Shown here: positions 1 through 7,603 of the stretch, one piece after another | How the letters are laid out: each line of letters opens with the position of its first letter | Position numbering within the stretch: the stretch's first letter is position 1 | Source of the DNA: Chloroflexota bacterium | GTDB taxonomy: Bacteria; Chloroflexota; Anaerolineae; Promineifilales; Promineifilaceae | Assembly (NCBI GenBank): GCA_017993775.1 | Contig: JAGOMA010000020.1 | Span: 1-64,000, forward strand | DNA length: 64,000 nucleotides | Direction of reading: 5' to 3' | The notes under the pieces: generated by a model | Seen by the model: the letters and a program-made list of their open reading frames with translations, nothing else | The model's database searches: none | What the model was told of the DNA's origin: nothing | Made by a program: the position numbers and the translations under genes

Positions 1-262
1 CCACAATCAACGCAGTAATATCATCCAACTGCCCAATAATCGGCGCAAAATCGGTCACAAAATCAAACGGGAATATCAGATACAAAAACCCTAAAAAGGG
101 CACAATTTTCAAATAAAACGGCACTTCAGGATCGCGCAGCAGGCGCATCACCAAACGAAGCTGCTGCCACACCTCGCGCCAAAAGCCCGGATCTTTCTGT
201 TGCGTTATCAGAGCTGATTCCATGTCTTGTTCTTCCTTTTTACCTTGACTCATCTTGTTCAT
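1..262 (-). CDS. YkvA/DUF1232-like membrane protein, 3' end outside window
   Basis: The reverse strand reads MNKMSQGKKEEQD followed by a segment with DPEVPFYLKIVPFLGFLY, then IFPFDFVTDFAPIIGQLDD. This matches the DUF1232 (YkvA) pattern of a proline-rich short membrane segment with paired aspartates. The family is small, membrane-associated and of unknown function. The gene runs off the left edge, so only about the first 87 residues are seen. Two in-frame ATGs compete (262 and 253). AGGAG at 265-269 sits 2 bases before the first and 11 before the second, so the start is uncertain. Confidence 0.75.
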   Translation of the reverse strand, partial: MNKMSQGKKEEQDMESALITQQKDPGFWREVWQQLRLVMRLLRDPEVPFYLKIVPFLGFLYLIFPFDFVTDFAPIIGQLDDITALIV

Positions 263-304
263 CACTCCTATTTACGCAAAATTTTTTTTAGAGTTGCAAC
301 ATCA

Positions 305-1600
305 TCATTGCTGGCTAACCACATAATCAGCCAACTGCGGCAAAATATCGTGTAAATTATAAGCTTCCCACTGGCCAATGGCCCCGGCCGTGAACACCGT
401 GAAGCCAATCACGTACCCATCCAGCCGCACGCCATTGTCATACCAGTTTAACTGTTTGATAAAGGCCTCTTCGCCGGTCGCCGCCCAGCCTTGCTGCACC
501 CAATACGCTTTAAAGTCGGCCCAACCCAAGCCATCTGGCCCCGGCCGGCCGCCAATGATGCCATCAATGCCAGCCTCAGAGATAACCAGCGGAATCACTA
601 GATTGGCCGGCTCCAAAATCTCGCGGTAATACCAGCGATAGCGAAATGTCAGCGATCCCCGGTCGGGATATGCCGGATAACCGGGCAGCGGATCGCCGTA
701 GAGATACGTCATGTCTGGCGCGGCGTATTCGTGCAAGGAAAGGATGCCGCCGTATTCAACGGCCGTCTCAATCGCCGGTACAAACAATTCAAACTCATCC
801 AACTCCGGCACGCCTGTGGCAAACCCGCCTACGGCCGCCTTCAGGCCATAAGAAGCCAACAGCCGCACGCGCTCCTGCTCAAACCGGGCATACCAGGCCA
901 TGTTTTCCATGTTTGGGTCCGGTTCATTCCAGCCCTCCCAATAATCCACATATGGATTCGCCAGATATTGATCTAATTGGTAAGCCACAAAATCGCGCGC
1001 CGTTTCTTCTGGCACGCCAGCATACGTCTGGTCGCGGGCGCTGAGGCGGCCAATGGTGATGGTGCGCGGCGAGACGGCTTTCACTTCTTCCAGAAAGCCC
1101 AGGTCATCGACCCCTTTCATTACCGCTGGTTGGCTGCGGCGTACAAACGCCATGATCGCCGGATCGTTGTTGCGCACAACATGGATGCCCAGTTTGCTGG
1201 GGCCTAATTCGTTGCTGGGCGGCAAATTGGGGATGACGCTGACATAGCGGGTGGGCGTGGCGGTGACGTCTGGCGTAACGGAAGGCGTGGGGGTGCGGGT
1301 GGGGCGCGGCGTGCCGGTAGGATAAGTGGGCACGATGGAGGGCGTAGCGGTGGGTCTGAGGGTGGCCATCTGGTTGAAATTGGCGCTGGGGTCGACGGCC
1401 GTATCTGGCGGCGGCGTAAAGGTGGCCGGCAAATTGGCAACGGCGCTTGCAACGGCCGTCGGCACGCCAGCGGCGGCGGCCAGAGTGGGCACGGCAATTG
1501 GAGAAACGGCCGTTTCCGCCCCACAACCAGCCAAAACCAGCGCCCAGATCAGGCCAACGCCAATCCGCCAACAGCCACATGCAAAAAATCGCCTACGCAT
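305..1600 (-). CDS. lipoprotein with glycosidase-like (TIM-barrel) domain
   Basis: The protein is 431 residues. It starts MRRRFF and has a lipobox LAGC (Cys26), so it should be an outer-leaflet lipoprotein. Residues about 30-125 form a Thr/Pro-rich low-complexity linker. The rest resembles clan-A glycoside hydrolases: WEGWNEPDP places a candidate acid/base at Glu226, LSLHEYAAPD follows near 288, and VISEAGIDG places a candidate nucleophile at Glu342. No family number can be fixed by eye. The open frame continues upstream of Met1 to 2404, but that part is antisense to the next gene and the signal sequence fixes the start. It diverges from the EAD gene at 1700. The substrate is unknown. Confidence 0.72.
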   Translation of the reverse strand: MRRRFFACGCWRIGVGLIWALVLAGCGAETAVSPIAVPTLAAAAGVPTAVASAVANLPATFTPPPDTAVDPSANFNQMATLRPTATPSIVPTYPTGTPRPTRTPTPSVTPDVTATPTRYVSVIPNLPPSNELGPSKLGIHVVRNNDPAIMAFVRRSQPAVMKGVDDLGFLEEVKAVSPRTITIGRLSARDQTYAGVPEETARDFVAYQLDQYLANPYVDYWEGWNEPDPNMENMAWYARFEQERVRLLASYGLKAAVGGFATGVPELDEFELFVPAIETAVEYGGILSLHEYAAPDMTYLYGDPLPGYPAYPDRGSLTFRYRWYYREILEPANLVIPLVISEAGIDGIIGGRPGPDGLGWADFKAYWVQQGWAATGEEAFIKQLNWYDNGVRLDGYVIGFTVFTAGAIGQWEAYNLHDILPQLADYVVSQQ

Positions 1601-1699
1601 CACCCGATCATACCACTCGCCCAACAATCCGACCAAAGCCACCCGCGCGCAGACGGCCGTCGTCTTGCGCCTTAACCAGCGAGTGCTAAAATCAGCCGC

Positions 1700-2548
1700 A
1701 TGACAATAATTCTGGCAATCGAACTCCTGGTCGTAATTGTTTTCCTGATAATGTTCCTGCGTCGCCCCAGCCTTAATGGAGGCGTGGGCCTGATGTGCGT
1801 TACTTCCGCCGTCCTGTTGGATACGTTTCTGAACACCTTCAGCCGCAGCCAAATGCTGGATGAATTGGGTTTCTTTTACTACATCATCGCCGGGGTGATC
1901 GTTGGCGGCATGGCCGTCTGGACCTGGGGCGTGCTTAAACCGGTGCGTGAGACCACGGCCGTTGCCCCCACGGCCGTCCCATCCCCCCAACCACCCGCCA
2001 TGCCTGTCGGCACGACAACGGCCGTCATCCCCCCACCGCCGCCCCTGAACATCACCTTCGACGACGGCACCGCCTTCGACCGCCAAATGCTCTACAATGA
2101 AATCCGCACCCGCTTCGGCCACGAAGACGTCCTCGACCTCATGTTCGACCTGGGCATCAACGAAAACGACGTCGCCACCCTCGACCAAAACGTCAACCAG
2201 CTCATCGTCAATATCATGGACACCGCCCAACAAAACGGGCAGACCAGCGCCCTGACCCTGGCCGTAGAACGCATCCTCACCCCCATTTCGCCCCATTTGC
2301 TCCCCCGGCCAGAAAAAATCACCGTCGCTTCCCCGCCCACCATCCTGCGTTACTACCTTCTGGCTACCTATTCGCTCACCGACCTGCGCGAAATAGCCGC
2401 CCAACTAGGCATCGACTGGGAACAAATCGGTGGCGACAACAAAAAAGCAAAAGTCCGCAATTTCCTGCTGTATCTCTATCGACGCAACCGCATCGACGAA
2501 TTGATCGACCGTATGCATGCGTCAACCGAAAGTGAAGAAGAAGAATGA
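1700..2548 (+). CDS. membrane protein with two effector-associated (EAD-like) domains
   Basis: The protein is 282 residues. Two or three hydrophobic segments (about 3-20, 28-45, 58-78) are followed by a Pro/Thr-rich linker (85-118) and two helical domains. The first (about 128-193) contains RTRFGHEDVLDLMFDLGINENDV. The second (about 213-273) contains YSLTDLREIAAQLGIDWEQI and a YLYRRNRIDELI tail. Both follow the pattern of effector-associated domains, small death-like adaptor modules of bacterial conflict systems: a hydrophobic helix, L-x-x-L-G-I-[DN], then a basic helix ending x-R-x-x-x-L. Those modules pair effectors with sensors by like-like contacts. It is coupled to the next gene by an ATGA overlap. 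A third EAD lies at 51.2 kb. Its exact role is unknown. Confidence 0.68.
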   Translation: MTIILAIELLVVIVFLIMFLRRPSLNGGVGLMCVTSAVLLDTFLNTFSRSQMLDELGFFYYIIAGVIVGGMAVWTWGVLKPVRETTAVAPTAVPSPQPPAMPVGTTTAVIPPPPPLNITFDDGTAFDRQMLYNEIRTRFGHEDVLDLMFDLGINENDVATLDQNVNQLIVNIMDTAQQNGQTSALTLAVERILTPISPHLLPRPEKITVASPPTILRYYLLATYSLTDLREIAAQLGIDWEQIGGDNKKAKVRNFLLYLYRRNRIDELIDRMHASTESEEEE

Positions 2549-3324
2549 CCACCTTACCCCATACGGCCGTTCGCTGGTCACAAACCGGCAAACGCGCCAC
2601 CTTCCTGTTGATAGTTTGTCTCTTACTCGTGCCCTCCGTTCTGGCTCAAAACGAATCCGCCCTACAACTCAGCCTGCGCCGCGACTTTGGCACCGGCATC
2701 GGCAGCAGCATCCAGGGCAAATTTTCCTTACGCGCCGAAGGCCCTGCCGACCTGACCCGCGTTGTGTTTTTAATTGATGGCGAAACGATGGCCGAAGTCA
2801 CCACGCCGCCTTTTCGTTATCAGTTTCATACAGATGCCTATTCTCCAGGCGTCCATACATTTAGCGCTGTGGGGTACACGGCCGTCGGCCAGGAACTCAC
2901 CTCCAACACCATCACCCGCAACATCCTCACCGGGAGCGAAAGCACAAAAGCCAGCCTATGGATCATTATTCCCATCCTGGTGCTTATTGTCGGCGGCCAG
3001 TTGTTGTTCTACTTCATCACCCGGCGCGGCAAAACAAAAAACGGCCAGGATTTAGCCATTGATGGCATATTTGGCGGCACAATTTGCCCGAAGTGCAAAC
3101 GGCCGTTTGCCCGCCATTGGTGGGGTCTCAACATCGGCGTGGGTAAATACGACCGCTGCCCCCACTGCCACAAATGGAGCATCGTTCGAAGCGTCCACCC
3201 CGACATCCTCGCCGCCTCCGCCGAAGCCATGAAACAAGCCGACAGCCAAAATGGTTCGCCGCCAGCCCCCGATGATGAAGAAGTGCAGCGTCGCCGGCTC
3301 GACGATTCCCGGTTTGATAATTAA
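2545..3324 (+). CDS. secreted Ig-like domain, TM segment and cytoplasmic zinc ribbon
   Basis: The protein is 259 residues. It has a signal peptide (hydrophobic about 18-34, cleaved near LAQ), an extracytoplasmic beta-rich domain (about 40-125) containing VVFLIDGETMAEVTTPPFRYQFHTD as in bacterial Ig-like modules, one TM helix (about 138-160) and a four-cysteine zinc ribbon (CPKC and CPHC, about 180-212). The tail is charged. It overlaps the EAD protein gene by ATGA, so the two are probably made together. A membrane receptor with a cytoplasmic zinc ribbon next to a membrane EAD protein suggests a signalling pair. That is inference, and no named family is recognised. Confidence 0.66.
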   Translation: MTTLPHTAVRWSQTGKRATFLLIVCLLLVPSVLAQNESALQLSLRRDFGTGIGSSIQGKFSLRAEGPADLTRVVFLIDGETMAEVTTPPFRYQFHTDAYSPGVHTFSAVGYTAVGQELTSNTITRNILTGSESTKASLWIIIPILVLIVGGQLLFYFITRRGKTKNGQDLAIDGIFGGTICPKCKRPFARHWWGLNIGVGKYDRCPHCHKWSIVRSVHPDILAASAEAMKQADSQNGSPPAPDDEEVQRRRLDDSRFDN

Positions 3325-3332
3325 CCCCGCCC

Positions 3333-3369
3333 GGCTGGCTGGTTCGAGCGATTCACAAACCAGCCAGCC
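3333..3369 (+). terminator. hairpin after the Ig/zinc-ribbon gene
   Basis: Perfect 12-bp stem (GGCTGGCTGGTT and its complement) with a 13-base loop, 8 bases after the stop codon. There is no T tract, so it may be a weak terminator or an mRNA-stabilising stem. Confidence 0.45.
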
Positions 3370-3482
3370 AGACATAGCTCCTACGTCCTAGACCCAACGT
3401 CCCATTTACCTGGACGGCTAGAAAACCTATACTCAAAGCATCGTAACGCTAAAGCTTTTTCGACTCGTTTTCCTCCTTCCTT

Positions 3483-3518
3483 AAGCTCCGGGACCTCCCC
3501 ACCCGGAGCTTTTTTTTG
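3483..3518 (+). terminator. Rho-independent terminator
   Basis: Stem AAGCTCCGGG / CCCGGAGCTT with a 9-base loop followed by eight T residues. It is a strong intrinsic terminator and isolates the dcw cluster from the genes to its left. Between it and the mraZ promoter (3519-3744) I see no gene. Confidence 0.85.
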
Positions 3519-3744
3519 TTTTCATGCCAATCAAACCATCTCTCAACCATTGGCCGCTTTCTTCCCATACCTGGGTCAGCGGGTCTAAAGATCGGCCCAC
3601 AATGGGCAAAAGCCAGGCACAACCCAACGGATATGCCACCGGCGGCGCGCCCCTATCACGTCTCCCCTCATTCCCCAAACCCCTGACGCTTGGTAAATAT
3701 CCCCAATTCACTTCTTATTTACCTTAAAAGTTCGCCCACGCACC

Positions 3745-3773
3745 TTCACACAAATGGGGCTTTGGTGTATACT
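3745..3773 (+). promoter_or_regulatory. sigma70-type promoter of the dcw cluster
   Basis: TTCACA (3745-3750), a 17-base spacer, then TATACT (3768-3773). The predicted transcription start is near 3780, just before the MraZ boxes. Confidence 0.65.
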
Positions 3774-3784
3774 GTTGGCCTAAC

Positions 3785-3822
3785 GTGGTGAAAAGTGGGG
3801 CAATGTGGGGCATTTTGGTCAC
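3785..3822 (+). promoter_or_regulatory. MraZ box: 10-bp direct repeats
   Basis: GTGGTGAAAA, GTGGGGCAAT, GTGGGGCATT and TTGGTCAC follow one another with exact 10-bp spacing. This matches the known MraZ operator type (GTGGG or TGGGG repeats at 10-bp period) and lies directly downstream of the predicted promoter, which would fit autorepression by MraZ. Further TGGGG words occur at 3755 and 3849. A weak 6-bp hairpin (3877-3894) follows in the leader. Confidence 0.72.
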
Positions 3823-3947
3823 AAAAACCACCCAAAACCATGTTAAAATGGGGCAATTGGAACAGATGTTCTAAAACACCTTTCAAAAAAGGTGCTTCAG
3901 CCCTGACCAGATCAAGTCCGGTTTAGAAAAAGGGACAGCAGCAAACA

Positions 3948-4373
3948 ATGTTTTTAGGTGAATTCACGCACACCATAGACGACAAGGGTCGCCTGACCAT
4001 TCCCGCGAAGTTTCGCGGCGTTTTGGCTCCCGGGCTGGTCGTCACGCGCGGCTTCGACCAGAACTTGATGCTGTTCACGCTGGAAGGCTGGCAAGAACTG
4101 GCGGATAAAATTGCCCAACGGCCGTTATCCGACGAAGATGTGCGCGCTTTCCGGCGGCGAGTCTTCTCCGGAGCCATTGATCTGGAACCCGACCGGCAAG
4201 GCCGCATCCTGCTGCCCCCCTATTTGCGCGATTTTGCCGCCATAGAAAATGACGTCGTTGTTGCCGGCATGTACAGCTACATCGAACTTTGGAGCGCATC
4301 CGCCTGGGAAACCATTCGCGCCTCCATCGACGATAGTAGTGATGCCGCTCGTTGGGAAGATTTGGGGATTTAA
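3948..4373 (+). CDS. mraZ: MraZ, transcriptional regulator of the dcw cluster
   Basis: The protein is 141 residues, the usual size. It begins MFLGEFTHTIDDKGRLTIPAK and has two SpoVT/AbrB-like halves (about 5-51 and 77-122), the second beginning AIDLEPDRQGRILLPPYLRD. MraZ forms a ring-shaped oligomer that binds tandem GTGGG-type boxes upstream of its own operon. Such boxes are present at 3785-3822. It is the first gene of the division/cell-wall cluster, followed by rsmH 88 bases downstream. The ribosome binding site is weak. Identification is secure. Confidence 0.95.
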   Translation: MFLGEFTHTIDDKGRLTIPAKFRGVLAPGLVVTRGFDQNLMLFTLEGWQELADKIAQRPLSDEDVRAFRRRVFSGAIDLEPDRQGRILLPPYLRDFAAIENDVVVAGMYSYIELWSASAWETIRASIDDSSDAARWEDLGI

Positions 4374-4461
4374 ACGTTTTGTGGATAAGTGTTCACGCGG
4401 TCCAGGGCAAACACAACCCAAAGCCCGCACGAACACCTGAACACCCGACACTTAAAAACAC

Positions 4462-5385
4462 ATGACCACCCATACCCCTGTTCTTTACCAAGAAGTACTC
4501 GATCTGCTGCGCCCACAGCCAAACGGCCGTTACCTGGACGGCACACTTGGCGCTGGCGGGCACACCGCTGGTCTGCTGGCCGCCTCCGCGCCAGACGGCC
4601 GTGTGCTTGGTTTCGATCGTGACCCCGAAGCCATCGCCTACGCCCGCCAACGCCTGACCGAATTCGGCCAGCGCGTCACCTACATCAACGACAGCTACGC
4701 CCACATGGGCCAGGTGGCCCCCGGGCTAGGCTTCGCTCAGGTCGATGGTATTTTGCTCGATCTGGGCCTCTCGTCACGGCAGTTAGACGACGGCCGTCGC
4801 GGATTTGCCTTCCGCCAAGCAGGCCCGCTCGACATGCGCTTCGACCAAACCCAGGGCGAAACAGCCGCCGACTTGCTCAACACCCTGCCAGAAGCAGAAC
4901 TCGCCGACATTTTCTGGCGTTACGGCGAAGAAAAACACAGCCGCGCCTACGCCCGCCTCATCGTCGCCAATCGGCCCCTGACCACCACCACGCAGCTCGC
5001 CGACCTCATCGCCCACAACAGCCGCCAACACCATCGCCGCATTCACCCCGCCACACAAATTTTTCAGGCCCTGCGTATCGCCGTCAACCAGGAACTTGCC
5101 GCTGTAGAAAGCGGCGTTCCGGCAGCGATTGAACTGCTTAAACCCGGCGGCCGACTGGCTGTCATCAGCTTTCATTCGCTCGAAGATCGATTCGTCAAGC
5201 GGCTGTTCCGCCAGCAAAGTCAGGCTTGCACCTGCCCGCCGGAACAGCCAATTTGTACATGTGGCGGGCACGCTCCATTGCGCCTGATCACGCGCAAAGC
5301 AGTGCAAGCCACCAACACCGAAATAGAAAACAACCCGCGCAGCCGAAGCGCCCGCCTGCGGGTCGTCGAGAAAAATAACTTATGA
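4462..5385 (+). CDS. rsmH: RsmH, 16S rRNA m4C1402 methyltransferase
   Basis: The protein is 307 residues. It opens with HTPVLYQEVLDLL, then the SAM-binding segment YLDGTLGAGGHTAGLL (about residues 23-38), followed by ILLDLGLSSRQLDDGRRGF and VISFHSLEDRFVKRLF, all typical of RsmH (MraW). It methylates N4 of C1402 in the decoding centre of 16S rRNA. A Cys-rich stretch (CTCPPEQPICTCG) is present near the C-terminus, as is common in this family. Its stop overlaps the start of the FtsL-like gene by ATGA. Confidence 0.96.
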   Translation: MTTHTPVLYQEVLDLLRPQPNGRYLDGTLGAGGHTAGLLAASAPDGRVLGFDRDPEAIAYARQRLTEFGQRVTYINDSYAHMGQVAPGLGFAQVDGILLDLGLSSRQLDDGRRGFAFRQAGPLDMRFDQTQGETAADLLNTLPEAELADIFWRYGEEKHSRAYARLIVANRPLTTTTQLADLIAHNSRQHHRRIHPATQIFQALRIAVNQELAAVESGVPAAIELLKPGGRLAVISFHSLEDRFVKRLFRQQSQACTCPPEQPICTCGGHAPLRLITRKAVQATNTEIENNPRSRSARLRVVEKNNL

Positions 5386-5861
5386 CGACAAATTCGATGA
5401 GACAAAAACGAGAAAAAGTAAAACGCCTGAACTGGCTCACCGAAGCGCAAGCCGCCATTGGTTGGGGCATTATTCTGGTGCTGGTAGCCGTTCTGGGAAC
5501 CATTTACCTCAATCAGGCCAGCCACATCGCCGTGACCGGTCGCCGGGTGCAAATGATGCAAAACGAACTGGACACCCTAAAACGCGACAACGCCGACATC
5601 GAAAAAACTATCGCCGAATCACAATCATTAGACCAATTGCAGCAGCAGGCACAGGCGATGGGGTTTGTTGAAGCGCGGCCGGAAGACATTGAGTACCTGG
5701 TCATACCCGATTATCCACGGGAAACGGCCGTTCCCCCCGCCCTCACCCCCGACACCGCCAATCTCAGCACAAGCCCGCCGCTAGAAACCATCGACGAAGC
5801 CATCTGGTTTGCTTTCCAAGCAAGCGCCAGCAGCCTGGTTCAAGGAGAAGCCGGTGAATAA
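5382..5861 (+). CDS. ftsL: FtsL/DivIC-like septum protein
   Basis: The protein is 159 residues. It has a short basic cytoplasmic tail, one TM helix (about 25-45) and a periplasmic coiled coil (about 50-95, QMMQNELDTLKRDNADIEKTI). This is the layout of bitopic divisome proteins FtsL and DivIC, which bridge FtsQ to FtsW-FtsI. The sequence is poorly conserved in the family, so the name rests on topology and position between rsmH and ftsI. The tail after residue 105 is Pro/Thr-rich. It overlaps rsmH by 4 bases and ftsI by 8 bases. Confidence 0.72.
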   Translation: MTTNSMRQKREKVKRLNWLTEAQAAIGWGIILVLVAVLGTIYLNQASHIAVTGRRVQMMQNELDTLKRDNADIEKTIAESQSLDQLQQQAQAMGFVEARPEDIEYLVIPDYPRETAVPPALTPDTANLSTSPPLETIDEAIWFAFQASASSLVQGEAGE

Positions 5862-7548
5862 CAGTCAATTACGCCGCATGTGGATCGTGATCATGGGCCT
5901 GATCTTCGCCACCTTCATTATTATCGGCCGTCTGGTCGCCTTCCAAATCATCCAGGGCAAAGAATGGGCCGCCCGCACCTCCGACGAACTGGTCGTCGTC
6001 GCCCGCCCGGAACGCGGCACCATTTATGACCGCAACGGCGCCGTCCTGGCCGCCAATGGCGCCGATTATCAGATTGGCGCTTCCCCCAACCTGATCGTCG
6101 ACGCTGAAGAAATGGCCAGCCAACTCGCCGTCATTCTGGAAGAGCCGCGCCGCCAAATCCTGGCCGACCTGGAAGCCGACACCCCCTTTGTCATGCTCTC
6201 CGGCCGCGTCTCCTCCGACGTCGCCGAACGAATTCGCGCCCTCAACGACGAATACGGCGGTCTGCAAATCGATCCGCTGCCCCGGCGTTTTTATCCGCAG
6301 GGTGAATTGATGTGCCATACCCTTGGCTATGTCGATTTTGATGGCAACGGCGGCGCGGGCATCGAAGGCTACTATCAGCCAGAACTGGCCGGCGAGGCCG
6401 CCAGCGCCACCATCAACATCTCGCCTTTTTATGCGCAAGAATCCGTCATCGCCCGCGAAGGGGCCGACATGGTGCTAACCATCGACCGCTCGGTGCAATA
6501 TCTGGTGGAGCAAACGCTCAAAGAGGCCATGGTCGAATACAGCGCGGTGGGCGGCACCATCATTGTGATGGATCCCCGCACAGGCGCGATTTTAGCGATG
6601 GCCAGCGAACCCTGTTATAACCCGGACGATTTTTACGACGCGCCGGAAGAAATGTTGTTCAACCCCATTGTCAGCCGCCAATACGAACCCGGCTCGGTAA
6701 TGAAGCTGGTCACTATGGCTGCCGCGCTGGATTCCGGCACAGTCACGCCGGAAACCACCTATTACGATTCCGGTGAATTGTGGGTGGGCGGCCATCGCAC
6801 GGTAAACTGGGACCGCGCCGCCCACGGCACCGTCGATATGACCACTCTACTGGCTCGTTCGCTGAATGTGGGCGCAGCCACCATTGCTACCTGGATGGGC
6901 GCAGATACTTATTATGACTATATGCGTCGCTTCAATTTTGGCAGCCCGACCGGCATCGACATTATGTCGGAAGCCGGCGGTCTGATGCCGCTGCCTGGGG
7001 ACGAAATCTGGACTGAATCTTTTCTGTCCACAAATGCCTATGGTCAAAGTCTGGCGGTGACGCCGCTGCAAATGGTTACGGCCGTTTCCGCCATCGCCAA
7101 CGGTGGAGAATTGATGCAGCCCTATCTGGTGCAAGAAATTCATTCCAGCAACGGCACATTTATCCACGAGCCTTCTGTGTTAAGCCGCCCCATCAGCCCA
7201 GAAACTGCCAAACAAGTGACGGCCATGGCCGTCACGGCCGTTGCCAGTGAAGTCCCCGAAGCCAAAATCGACGGCTACACCATCGCTGGTAAAACAGGCA
7301 CAGCCCAGATCGCCGAAAACGGCGTCTACCTGCAAGAAGACACCATCGCCTCCTTCATCGGCTGGCTGCCCGCCGACAATCCCGAGATTATTGTCCTGGT
7401 AAAACTAGACAAACCCCAGGTATCGCCGTGGGGGTCCACCACCGCCGCGCCTACCTTCGCCAAACTGGCCAACGAACTGGTTGTACTCCTGGGCATTCCG
7501 CCCGACGATGTGCGCCTGCGCGACGATGTGATGGCCTTAAGAAATTAG
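5854..7548 (+). CDS. ftsI: FtsI, class B penicillin-binding protein (septal transpeptidase)
   Basis: The protein is 564 residues from a GTG start chosen because AAGGAG (5842-5847) sits 6 bases upstream. Longer in-frame starts lie inside ftsL. It has one N-terminal TM helix, then a dimerisation domain with RPERGTIYDRNG. The transpeptidase domain carries SVMK (Ser281, Lys284), SLN (Ser336, Asn338) and KTGT (Lys480). It cross-links septal peptidoglycan with FtsW. There are no PASTA repeats at the C-terminus. In most bacteria murE follows ftsI; here murF follows directly. A GTGAACG/CGTTCAC inverted repeat lies in the 55-base gap after it. Confidence 0.95.
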   Translation: MNNSQLRRMWIVIMGLIFATFIIIGRLVAFQIIQGKEWAARTSDELVVVARPERGTIYDRNGAVLAANGADYQIGASPNLIVDAEEMASQLAVILEEPRRQILADLEADTPFVMLSGRVSSDVAERIRALNDEYGGLQIDPLPRRFYPQGELMCHTLGYVDFDGNGGAGIEGYYQPELAGEAASATINISPFYAQESVIAREGADMVLTIDRSVQYLVEQTLKEAMVEYSAVGGTIIVMDPRTGAILAMASEPCYNPDDFYDAPEEMLFNPIVSRQYEPGSVMKLVTMAAALDSGTVTPETTYYDSGELWVGGHRTVNWDRAAHGTVDMTTLLARSLNVGAATIATWMGADTYYDYMRRFNFGSPTGIDIMSEAGGLMPLPGDEIWTESFLSTNAYGQSLAVTPLQMVTAVSAIANGGELMQPYLVQEIHSSNGTFIHEPSVLSRPISPETAKQVTAMAVTAVASEVPEAKIDGYTIAGKTGTAQIAENGVYLQEDTIASFIGWLPADNPEIIVLVKLDKPQVSPWGSTTAAPTFAKLANELVVLLGIPPDDVRLRDDVMALRN

Positions 7549-7603
7549 GAACGGAAAACAGTGAACGATATGCCTTAGCCGCCACCGTTCACCATTTAAT
7601 GTT

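Noticed and set aside
1601..2404. Upstream extension of the minus-strand 699-codon frame over the glycosidase gene
   Set aside because: It lies wholly antisense to the EAD membrane protein gene, is Gly/Asp/His-rich shadow sequence, and the true protein starts with a lipoprotein signal at 1600.
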